Origin: Anticarsia gemmatalis
Lineage: Eukaryota; Arthropoda; Insecta; Lepidoptera; Erebidae
DNA: 64,000 bases
Assembly (NCBI RefSeq): GCF_050436995.1
Contig: NC_134754.1
Location: 3,713,001 to 3,777,000, forward strand
Reading direction: 5' to 3'
Shown here: in pieces, positions 11,891 to 23,383 of the stretch
How positions within the stretch are numbered: position 1 is the stretch's first letter
Layout: every line of letters begins with the position of its first letter
The notes under the pieces: model-generated
What the model was told of the DNA's origin: nothing
The model's database searches: none
Seen by the model: only the letters and a program-made list of their open reading frames with translations
Position numbers and translations under genes: made by a program

Positions 11891-14800
11891 TTAATTGTTG
11901 TTTGTCAACAATGGTGTTGATTTTTAATTTTAATTGGTTCCGTTTACTCTTCATTCATTTTAATATTTTGGTTTATGGTATGCTTTCCTAACCACCTTCT
12001 AGTTAAATATTTGATTATATTATTAGTACTATTTAATTCATCGAATGTGATCGCTGACCGATCAAACCATCGATTAAAGTACCACGGAATGTTAGAATGT
12101 CTTGCCTAAATTATTTTGCTGAAACATATTGCGATGCAGCCTGCATAAGTGTACGCGAATCTTAACAGTCGAGCACCTTGTCGGTTTACCTTTTTTCTAC
12201 ATCTTACTTACTTCGCACAACAACTTTATAGTTTGGGCTTTTTAATTTATGAGTTCTTAAAGTAAGCTATTAATTTAATGAAGTTTACCTGTTTTTAATT
12301 TTACTGAGATTGGAATAAAAATATATTAAGGCGGTCTTTTGCTCCATTAAATAGCGGTCTAGATATTTTATAGTAGAGCTTAAAGACTAAAGTTAAAGCT
12401 ACTAATAAATATGCAATTTACTTCTACACATTAGAATTTTACATAGCTCTTGTTATTTTTAATACCGACTATATTAATTGCATTATTAAAAAAAGGAATT
12501 AATGCAATAATTTGGGGCATTATTGTATCGAATTATTTATAAAATCTTGTTGAGTGCAATCCAGTCTTTACATTCTAATATATCAATCACACAGAAGCAA
12601 ACAAAAACAACATCATACCAGTAATACATCGTTCAATAAAAAATACCTTTGAAGTCCATCACATCGCAAAAATAGTAAAATTTCTCCCATATTCCGATCC
12701 AATCCCCGATACAAACATTATGAATATAAACAATCGATCCCATTTCATTACCTTCATGCAACAAAAATACTGGCCCTTCCACGTCCTGTGGGACAACATA
12801 ATGCTTTCAAAATAATGAATATAAACAAACATGAGGGTTTTTTTCTCCCACAACACATATAAGAATGCACATAATTTTGGGCAGAATTGCGAACCCCTGT
12901 CACCTGTAACCTCTATGAATTATACAGGGCAATTTGTTGGTAGATAAGTTATCAGATACTAACGGTTAGGCAGTCGGGTTGTCTAAACTGTCGCCAATTA
13001 TTGAGATGACCTTATTAGGGGAAAAATTGTTGCCAATTTTTGTGAACGCCATATCATTGTCGAAGGAATTGGTGTAATGCCGTGGTGGCTTGTTTAGTTA
13101 TTGTTTATTGTAGAGATAACTAGTGATTTTTACGTGTAGAATACGAGTCTCTGTAGATATTGATTTGCAATGACTAACTGCGGGGTATATATAAGAGCTT
13201 AATAAAATTCTTCGACATTATGCCTACTACTATGAACTAACATAAATGTACTGAAAAATACGTTTTGGCTGTTAAGAGCAACATACGTTTTTCTTTCAAC
13301 AATGGACAAAATAAATAGCATAAAAGAATATAACGCGTATTACTGAAAGTCCCACTGAATTCATGTAGAATACTCATATCAATAACTTGTCAATAAAACA
13401 ATATTGAAACACTTTGAAAAATATTTCTTTCTGCGTTTGATTAAATTTCAATCGTATTGAAAGTCTTATTAAGTAATAAAAGAGCGAATTCGTTCAGTAT
13501 GTTAGATTGGGCTATATATGCTGTAATAAAAATGTATTATTTACATATGATTGAAAGATAAAAGCGTTATACGCCCAAATAGTGGCAAATAAAACGATCG
13601 TTTAGATTATATTTTTCAGTTTCGAGTGAGAAGGTTTTTGGAGAAAATGCGTAAACAAATATTGAGGAATCTAATACATATATTTCGGCACATTTTTACT
13701 CAAGACTTCTCGGCTTTGACCGGTTGAAGAAAGCTACTTTTACAAATTAGACATCGAGCACTTTCTCGGAAATCGATCTATCTAAATCTGAAACTGCTTA
13801 AAAACCGTTCTGCAGATTTTGAGTATATCGTGAACAAACAGACAGATACCTGATTTTATATACATCATTATTTCATATCAACATTTTTTTTGTAAATTCC
13901 CGATAGTACAAATTATATGGTTTAATATATTATTATTATGTCGATAAAGAAAAAATAAATTCTGCCTAGTTACGTGCCTAGGTTACAGTTACAGCATATT
14001 AAATAAAGTGAAACAAAGTAAATATTACGTATGTCTGAGACTTAGAAATAAGCCTCAATATCTTTGATTAGCTTTTAATATTTATTTTTTATTAAGATCG
14101 TTTTTATACGATTGTAGTAAAACGTAATTTTCATCAAGGCGTTTTATAAATTGGGGAGCTTCAATACTCCGAAAAGCTATTCGTTACAATGGAATTTTAT
14201 TTTCACTTGTATGACGATTTATTGGTGGGTTTTATTTAAGTAATAATGAAATACATGGAATGAGTAAACTGGAAAACTTACTTGTGCAATTAATTAAACG
14301 AATCCAAATATTTTTATTAAGGGCAGTTTTATGGAAACAAAAACCCACCAATTTAAGAAGGGCCAAAACAAAATATGTTGGTAAATCTTGCAGTATGAAA
14401 TAAATCAGAGATAAAGTAAAGTACCTTTTATTTATCTTAAAAGTCACCCCAAAAATAAGTTTTAAGTCTTTTAAACAATATCGCAATAAAATTTCTTAAA
14501 GTTTATACAGAAAAATCGGGAAGCACATCGAAGGGGGCGACAGCTGCCCCTGAATGATGAAAAGCTTAAGGCGATTACAGGACTTCCTCCCGGTTCAAGT
14601 TTAATATAAAAATAAGAAGATAATGCCATTTTAAGTGTGTGTTCTTTTTGTACGACGCCATTTGGAAAACTTTTCTTAAGATAAGGGCGTGCTGTGTTAT
14701 TGAAGTTGGGTTTGTTTGTAAAAATGAAAGAACAGATTACATCTTTTTCATTTAATGGCCATGAAGCTTCGAATTTATGCGATACTATACAAATATAAAC

Positions 14801-16300
14801 ATAAATCACTAAACAGTTAGTAACTTTACATACTTGGAATAGTTAATTGTTCTAGTAACGCTGTCTGTTTTGAAGTCTGAGTTCATACATACTATAATGC
14901 GAAAAGACTTTTCCCCCAACCTAATATATTAAATATATTCCAATTTTGCACATCTTTAGTCCTACAGCATCAAATATAATTGTTCTGCCAAATTTTACTT
15001 AATAATTTATTCTGCTTCTACATAAGTAATACTTGCCCGACAATTTAAAATCTTTGCAGAAAGATGTGTAATGCGATGTTCCTATTCTATGTATAGAAGC
15101 TGTCTGTAGAACTTCGTAAGTTTTACACAAACCATTCACACTGCAATGGGGTGTTACATAGTCGGAGGGGAAAGAAAATGCCTTAAGTAAATGTTAATAT
15201 TTGCTTAAGTCCTATTCTATAAGATGGTGTTAGAAAAATCGCTTGTCAGAAACAAACTTGGCACTTACTCCAAAAATGTAGAGAATTTCAAAATGTTTAT
15301 TTAAGGATTAAGACACTTGTAAGTTCTTTATATTGTTTTCTTACTTTCTGTTTATTATTTTTTGAAAGCCTTTTCAAGTTATCAGTTTTAAGTTTTGAAG
15401 ATATACTTGAAGAGATATTATTCGTTTAAAATTACTACTCACCCTTTAATTCATGTTTTAGTTTATTTTATTACAGATTTCAGAAACAATCTGGAATTTG
15501 AAAGCATGTATAATTGACCATTTCTTTGTTAGCTGTAAAGCAATTTTAAACGAAATAGCGTAAGCACTTAATTATTTGGCAAAATAAAGTGTCATTTCTA
15601 AAACACAATACTCATTACCTAAGCACTAAGAACGAAACCATCAACAAAAACTGCTTCAAGAACATGAAATTCCTTGCAAAATATTTTTTTATATTCATTA
15701 CTTTTAGTACAGGCATACCGCCAAGTTTAATAGGCTATTATTTCTTCGTTTTATGTCGAGACAGATGGCCTAGATTGTCGAGTTATGTTAACAAGTTTCT
15801 TTACTTAGCCCGCCACTGAGAGCTCTGCGTTGACACTTCTCAGATTTTTTCTCAAGTGACAAATTTCCTTTGACGCACTGTTTTACTTTTGTCTCTCGGA
15901 ATTATTTTAGGACGTGCCTTATTATCCGGTTTGTTTTGAAGATTGGGAGAAATCTCTGGAGTATTTTGGTAACCTTTTATATTTTGCATGAAGGTTTTAT
16001 TTATTTAAACTTAAGAGAATATTCTGCTTCTTTCCGCAGACAAAAAATGTCGATTGTGTAGTTATCAAGAATCCAAAGAAACACTTATTAGCGCCCCTTG
16101 TGTGTTGTGCAGGTACCTAAAAAAGATATATAACGGTTGACAAACTGTCGATTGGAGTGTCAAGTGAAATAAATTGTACTACAGAACATTTTGAACATGT
16201 AAATATCAGATCAAAAATCATCAGGAAAAACGTAAAACTGTTTCTCATATCTACATCGCTTACAATGTTTCACACGTAACCAGTTTCTTAAACATACTGT
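11891..16300. other. AT-rich unique DNA, no supported gene
   Basis: No gene is supported. At about 13790-13850 a run containing CCGTTCTGCAGATTTTGAG and then AACAAACAGACAGATA resembles an eroded LINE 3' tail (low confidence). The frames at 14232-14486 and 14471-14809 are AT-driven and have no domain. Confidence 0.5.
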
Positions 16301-19300
16301 ATCTACAGGTGAGAAACGACATCGAACACAAACAAACAAACAAACATAGGAGCTAGGTGTTCACATTCCGCAGTTTTCCATATCGCGTCGGTTTATCGCG
16401 ATCGCTCGCCCCCCGCGCCGTCTCGATGATCCATCTTCGAGGGAGCGGAAAATGTGCACACGAGCGGTTCGAACGCTGATAATTTTAATACTTTATTCAA
16501 ATTGCTGATGTTGACTTGCGTAACCTCAAAAAAAAATATTAGCTAGTCGTGGCTACTACTGTTCACATGTGTTCCCTTCAAATAATGCAAAAATGAAATT
16601 GTTCTTCAAATAATACAAAATTACTGTAAAAACGTATGCTAAGTATTATGTTATTAGTTGGTCTAATTTTAGTCAAGTTTTAAGTTAAGTGCCAATGCTA
16701 TATATTAGCATCTATAATTTACCAATAACTTTTTGTATGCCTTGGACAATATTAATAATGATTTAAATTATATTTGAATGTGAATAAGGCATAGAAGAAT
16801 TAAGTATCTGTACCTATCTTAGCCTAACAAATTTGACAATGTGTCACAACGAATGTTTTCTGATGTCACTAGTCTTGACGTTTCAACCGCTCAAAGACGT
16901 TCCCACTAAACGCAGCGTTTCAACCGTCCGTCTGTCCCACCACTTGTCGCGCGTACCAATGATCCATCTTCGTGAAAACACGCGCAAGCGACGCGTGATT
17001 CCACCAACAAGGGTGCAACTAGGGCCCGTGAAATATTTACTTTTTTTTCTTCCCTACGACCAAGTTTGGTGTCAAACTTAGGAGGGCGACAAATGGTGGC
17101 AACGTCCGGGGAATGTGAGCCGCTTTGTTAAAGGATAAACATTTCAATGGACGTGTTGATGCTTGTAGTTTTATGTTTTTTTTTGTATTACAATAACCAC
17201 GTTGAGAATCTTTTCAGGCATAAAAAATACGTAAACTTTAACCTGAAACTCGTGCTAAAGCAAACCCTATGTAAATAGTAAATTGAAATTAAAAACTTAA
17301 TCATCTGTCTTTATAACGGAATCAATATACAGTCATAATTTAATGAATATTTGTTGAATCCAGCAATCGCTCCCGATTCAAAAGAATAACAAACAAACGT
17401 TAATTACTCCACGTGCCGTGAATACATTTATATATTATCGTATTAAAACTGTCAGTAACATCGTTTATTCATAAGATTTACGTCAAAACACTCAGTTATT
17501 ATTTTAAGGTCAATAAAAGTCAAACTTAACAATATTCCATTACGCTATTTATCCATACATAGTAATGAAAGTTTGTTCACTTTGCTCCGGGTAATGCTAC
17601 CCGTTATCAAAACACGAAATAGCGATTATGATCGTAAACTCGTAACACTAAAACAGCGATAAACGTTCAACAATTAAAACTTTCAAGTAACCATATTCTC
17701 GGGTTACTAAAACCAACGTTTGGGTAACCCTAGTAAGTGGTTGTACTCGAGTGAATAAATTTTCGTAAGCGATTAAATCGTAACAGAAAGAGAGTCACGC
17801 ACATTTATTCCGCTACCCTTACTACGAAACATATTTAAATACACATTAGACGATTTCCTTTAATAACTCGCTGGTACATTCATCATTTTATTGTTATTTT
17901 GACGTGTGTAACGAAGGTGAAAAACAGCTAGATCAGTGCGTAGTACGAGGGAGGGGTGGTAAGTGAGACGTCAAGGGCCGATGGAAATTGATTTTCCGCC
18001 ATCAGTCATAACTTGTATGTGTGCACAATAGGGACCTTTGTGACTTCGAACCTTGTTTTAGACAATAGGATTCGAATGGAACTGAATATTCGCATAAAGT
18101 CAGAATATAGTTTTGCGTGAGCTGCGGGAACATTGGTGGTTATTTTTTATTTGAAAGAGGTGTATGATTTTTGAAAAAGGGTCGTCGACGATTGCGATGT
18201 ATTTTGTTTTTTTATGTCGCTGGTGAACAATGGACTTGATATTTCGTGGTGACTAACGTTCCATTCAACGAATTCAAATCTTCAAAATAAAAAAATCGAA
18301 TATACAGAGAGATTCAAACTGTAAAACAAAATCCAAAAAGATACAGGCTTTATTTTTAGAACACAAAATGTAGTAGGATATTATACTAAAACAAAGTATC
18401 GTTAACTTCCTCATAATGATGATTCATAGGCATAACGATTGCGTTTATAGCTTTATGCTTATAAAAAAGTTGTAGGGGAGTACAGCGGAATGTACAAAGT
18501 ACTTTCCTTAGGTTGATATTATTGCTATAACTCATACAAAGTACGCGTCACCCGCTCGTTTATGCCTTTTACAGTATTGCAATACTATTTTACGTGCTCT
18601 AGATACAAGTAGTAGGTAATGACACGTGTTAATACCGCTTTAATATTATATTAGTCAAATAAGATAAACATTAATTTGAAACCTTCAAACCATATAAAAA
18701 AAAATGGCATCGAGAGCGACGTCGTGCATGATAGCACGTTACCATTTAAAAATGCAAAGTATTCCTTTTTCATCTTTAAGGAAACTATAAGTATAGAGTA
18801 GGTACTTCAGAGGCTAACCGATTTGTTTGTAATGCAAGAATTTAAATAATAATATCTGTTAAACTGGTATACAACCTATGTTTTATATATTCATATTGCA
18901 TATATGTATGTATAGTAAACTATTGCACAACCTCTAACGAAAATTGTTTGTAATGCACTCAGTATCGCTTCCATAACACCAATACCAACTAATAAGTCAA
19001 TCAAAACATCCACAAATTACTCGAGCCAGCTCGAACACTAATCATCTATAGCAACTAAAACTTGGCTATCAGTATTCCCAAGTTCGAAGTAACCGAGTTA
19101 GGGCTTGGGCTAGCTAATGGCTGAACACACAAAGTAATAGGCTATCCCGATGATTTATGATTTGAATGCATGCAGTACCCGCTGATTCGAACGATCACGT
19201 TTCATTACTTCAATTGATACTCGTGTTTTGATTCCTGTTATTTGGTTTGCTTGTTTAGGATTAGTGCGGGTTGAAAGTTTAATTGGTGGTTTTATGCAGT

Positions 19301-21999
19301 CAGTTAAGCTTGTTTTTTCCTGATTTTTCAACAGCTGGAGTATAAAATTAATATTTTATTTCAGTATTGACTATGGATGCAACTATATGTTTGCGTATAC
19401 TTTTAAGGTTATGTGATCGTTTTTCTCCATATGATGGTGAATCACTGCAAATCTTATAGTGTTATGCTCATCTTACTATGATTCACTGTTTCCAGACTAG
19501 TCTGTTTTTCTGAAAATATACTTGTGACTAATGCTCAGGAAAATACCGGCACTATTGTAAATAAATATATTTTGCCTACATTCAGGCCTAGTATAAATGA
19601 TAAGTAGCCGCGTTATGGCGCAATAAAGATTCAAACAAGCTTTCCCTTTTATCAAAATTAATTAGGCTAGGATAGTTTTACGACTCAAATAAAAACTCCC
19701 CCTAATTTCGCCGTACCAGGTGGTCGGGGGTTTCGGGCTTTTTTAATATAATAATTTAGAAATATTCTATTTACTAATAATCTATTTTAATTTTTTAAGA
19801 TTCTTATTCGAACTTTCTTCTACTACTTCTATTTCAATAATTTCCCCATAACTATCACAAATGTTGTGTAATGATGAACCACATAGAAACCCGCCTATTA
19901 GCTTTGAAAAATCACGTCCAAACACATCACAAAAGGACTAAAATTTGCAATAGTCTGTAAATCGATGTAAGTTACTCAACCTATATTATGCTTACGCTAT
20001 AAGATTTAATACTAAGCACTCCAATCTTGAATATTTAACTAATAAAGGAAATTAAAAAAAACAGCTTGCTCTTAGAGGCACAGAATATTTCTGTTCAACC
20101 CGGGAATGGATCCAAGCACCTCATAAACAGTAGGTTTATAATATTTTCTAAATAAAAAGTACCTAAATATTATTTCAGGCGTGTGTTTTATCTCTTTCTC
20201 AGAAGCTTGTGCCTCTAAATTTTCTATTCGAATAAATATTCAGGGTGTGTTCCGTTGAGAAATGGTCAGTATTTAGTCACGATTATCTTTGATCTTGGGA
20301 ACGTTTGAAAATATTATCGTATTTTTTATCCGACACTGGCCTTATATATTTTATTTGTTGTTTTATTTTTAGAAGCTTTCCTTTGGTGGGTTTTGAATTT
20401 GGAAGTCTGCAACTTCACCTTTGAACTTGAAGCTTGTTCCAGGAAAAATCGAATTTTGTTCTGAAATAATTATTATAATAGGGTTTGCATTGTTCTTTTT
20501 TGTATTCCACGAATAAAGTAAAAAGTTACTTTACGGCTCATGTGGACTTTTCAAAATATGTATATTGTATTATTATATTAAGTTAGAATAGCTTTTTATG
20601 TTTTTGTAGTACTTAGATAAACACAAGTGCATAAGTTAGTTATCTTAGTAAAGTAAGAAAGAGAAACAAAATCAGGCAAAAGAACCACGGTATGGCGGTC
20701 TGTTTATTACCTTCTCACTTTTTTCGCTTAAATGAACGTTTACACGTTAAAAACAATCAGGTGGGCAGTTACAGTCAAAAGCCAGTTATTAAGCTTTACA
20801 AAATCAACGTTAACAATTTTCCGAAGCAAAACAAAGGGCAATTGAAAAATTCAGTTAGTATCAAAACGTGTCACGCACGAATAACATCAATTTACAGTGT
20901 TACACGATTGACGTTGAAATCAAACGGCCATACGTTTTTGTACGACTGTTGTTCTAAAAATTGCTGGTAATATTTCATTCGCTGTGTTTGCGAAATAAAT
21001 TGTCCTTTTATTAGTTTATCTAGAAATTTATTTCAGATATTTAGAATTTCAGTAATATCTGCTAAACTAAAATAAATTGCTAAAATAGTGGTATATGTAT
21101 AGTAATTGCTGTATGATAATAGGTAATATGTTTAGTAATTGCCGATCATCGATATGCTCTATCTTCCGTTGCAGGTGACTGCTATAAATTTCAAAACACT
21201 TATAGTCCAGAAAGAAATATATTATATTGGTTATAGATTGACATATTAACCCACAATGCACGAAATAAAATCGTGGTAATTAATTAATAAATAGACAAAA
21301 AAATAATACTTTTTATCTTTTGGCACTTATTAACTAAAAAAATAAGCAGGTATCATACTCATCAATAATTTAAAATATTTTTTAGTAATAAAACTATCAA
21401 ACAAATGAAAACAACATAAATAACCTTACGTATTTATATACAACATTAACCACATCGATCGGATTATGAAGCGGTCCGCGAAAGCAGTGGTTCGTGCTAA
21501 TAGCTGACTGTACAGTGTACGGGCTGAGCAAAGTGAATGCAGTCTCATTGATTTATGATCACAACGCACGATGCAGCCGACTGCATAGCGTTATGTACGG
21601 CGCAGATCTCTTTAGTACTTTGTTTGCGTTTTCAGGTGTATTTCGTAACGAAACTATGTTTCATTTAATAGAGGCACTAGACTGTTGTGAGCATTTTCGA
21701 TCGAAATAGTTTATGATTAAAATAAATTATGCTATAATTGTATTGTCAATTTTCGAATTAGTGGTAATAGGAGTACAGAAATAGATAACTAGAATGTCAA
21801 AATTGATAGGCCATAATAATATGCTTAAAAATTACGTACATGTAAAAAATTGAGAATGTATAAATGGTAAAAACAAATAAAATTTTAGATATTATTCTAT
21901 CCATTAGATATGTATTTCAATTATTGTATCAAAGATCAGTAAAGTGCTTGTGCGTAAAAGCAATTTTGTGTCAAAAGATTTAAAAACTAAAAATGTTAT
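16301..21999. other. AT-rich DNA with GC-richer patches, no supported gene
   Basis: A (CAAA)n microsatellite lies at 16329-16346. Two GC-richer patches, about 16380-16470 and 16870-17010, share the 14-mer ATGATCCATCTTCG (16426-16439 and 16959-16972). A stretch with CCCCCTAATTTCGCCG at about 19697-19735 is locally GC-rich. No coding evidence is seen in any of these. Confidence 0.5.
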
Positions 22000-22158
22000 T
22001 CCAACTTAATAAGTATGTTTCAAAATCGTTTCGGCGTTATATGAACTCTTCACATCTGCTACGCAAGTCCGTTTATTACACGCCTACAGTTAATAATCAA
22101 GATCTCATTTAAATTCCCGTGCATTTTATTATATATTCTTACTTACAACCTCGCAACG

Positions 22159-23139
22159 ATGCCTAGAAAACAATGCACTCCGCCGTCTACACCCAATACG
22201 GTTACGCGTGAGAAATCTATATCAGATTCAGACTTATTACAAGTAAAGGATACAAATGCTCCTAGCTATAACGTTACACTCCGTGACAAACGTCAGAGAC
22301 TTGATGATTCCCCTCAGAGCAACAAATCTACAGATGGCGTTGACAGGCTTAAGGATGAACTGAAAGAACTTTTAATCAGCTGGAAGCAGGACCAAGACCA
22401 ACGTCTGACGACCTGGAAAGCCGAACAGGATTCCACGTTGTCCTTACTTGTGAGAGATGTGTCGGCCCTTAAACTACAATGCCAACAAATTCAAAAATCG
22501 AACTCTGAAATTGAAAAGGGGATGGAGTTCATAAACCATAGTTACGAAGAATTGCAAAACAAAATATACGACCTCGAAAAAGAAAGGGCAGAAAATCTAA
22601 ACAGGATCACGAAACTTGAATACCAGCTTCAGGACATGCGTTTAGTGACCCGTTCCGCTACAATTGAGCTCAGAAATGTACCTCCCAAAGATCAAGAAAA
22701 GTCTAGCGATTTAGTGGCCGTTCTCTCCGACATTGGGCAGGCTATGAAACTAAACATAGAGGCCTCGGACCTCCGAGATATATACCGTCTTCCTGGGAAA
22801 CCGGGAATCACTAGACCTATTGTTGCCGAGTTTGCCTCAGTCTCCACCAGGAACAACTTTCTAACCACCGTACGAGGTTTCAATAAAGACCGTCCAATAA
22901 GTGAAAAGCTAAATACTAAAACGATTGGAATGCCGGGTGAGAAGAGAGCGATTTATGCTGATGAACATCTCACACCAACCCTTAAAAAGCTTTTGTTTGA
23001 TGCACGGATGGTAGCTAAAGCACACAATTACTCCTGTTGGCACTCGAACGGACGGATTTTTATGCGCTTAGAAAAAGATTCAAAGCCCATCCATATTAAG
23101 ACTGGTGAATGCTTGGCTTTTTTAGTAAAACAGCAATGA
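22159..23139 (+). CDS. LINE ORF1: coiled-coil protein with FP25K-like C-terminal domain
   Basis: This 326-residue protein should bind the element's RNA and assemble with it into a ribonucleoprotein, with nucleic acid chaperone activity as in other LINE ORF1 proteins. Residues about 60-165 are charged and heptad-rich (for example KELLISWKQDQDQRL and NKIYDLEKERAENL), consistent with a coiled coil that oligomerises the protein. From about residue 168 (TIELRNVPPK) an RNA-binding-like fold begins, leading to the segment IYADEHLTPTLKKLLFDARM near residue 262, characteristic of the FP25K-like C-terminal domain found in many insect retroelement ORF1 proteins. No CCHC zinc knuckles are seen. The ATG lies in a plausible context (AACGATG). 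The frame is intact and ends 244 bp before ORF2, in a different frame. Confidence 0.85.
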   Translation: MPRKQCTPPSTPNTVTREKSISDSDLLQVKDTNAPSYNVTLRDKRQRLDDSPQSNKSTDGVDRLKDELKELLISWKQDQDQRLTTWKAEQDSTLSLLVRDVSALKLQCQQIQKSNSEIEKGMEFINHSYEELQNKIYDLEKERAENLNRITKLEYQLQDMRLVTRSATIELRNVPPKDQEKSSDLVAVLSDIGQAMKLNIEASDLRDIYRLPGKPGITRPIVAEFASVSTRNNFLTTVRGFNKDRPISEKLNTKTIGMPGEKRAIYADEHLTPTLKKLLFDARMVAKAHNYSCWHSNGRIFMRLEKDSKPIHIKTGECLAFLVKQQ

Positions 23140-23383
23140 TGTCTCTAGGTGAAAACAATATCTACCTTATTAGATATTTTTGTGCATGCCTTATTTTCTT
23201 ATATATTCTTCATATAATAATTATTTTGTTCATTATAATCGAGTTACTGTCTATAAATCAAATACACTACAGTCATCAAATTGTAATAGCAACATACCTG
23301 GTAAAAAATATATTGTCATTTCTCAAATCATGTAACCATTTCGATTTCAATGATTTGACTCTCTGGTCCCAGCCGCTCCAAAT
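23140..23383 (+). other. ORF1-ORF2 spacer of the LINE
   Basis: The AT-rich 244-bp spacer has an overlapping hydrophobic open frame (23109-23432) in a third phase, which looks like a by-product of T-rich sequence. How ORF2 is initiated is not evident: it is too far for stop-start coupling, so re-initiation or internal initiation is possible. Confidence 0.5.

Noticed and set aside
17930..17970. GGTAAGTGAG as a donor site of an exon near 17930-17960
   Set aside because: The donor motif is good, but the upstream block has no convincing frame or acceptor of its own and no partner exon.
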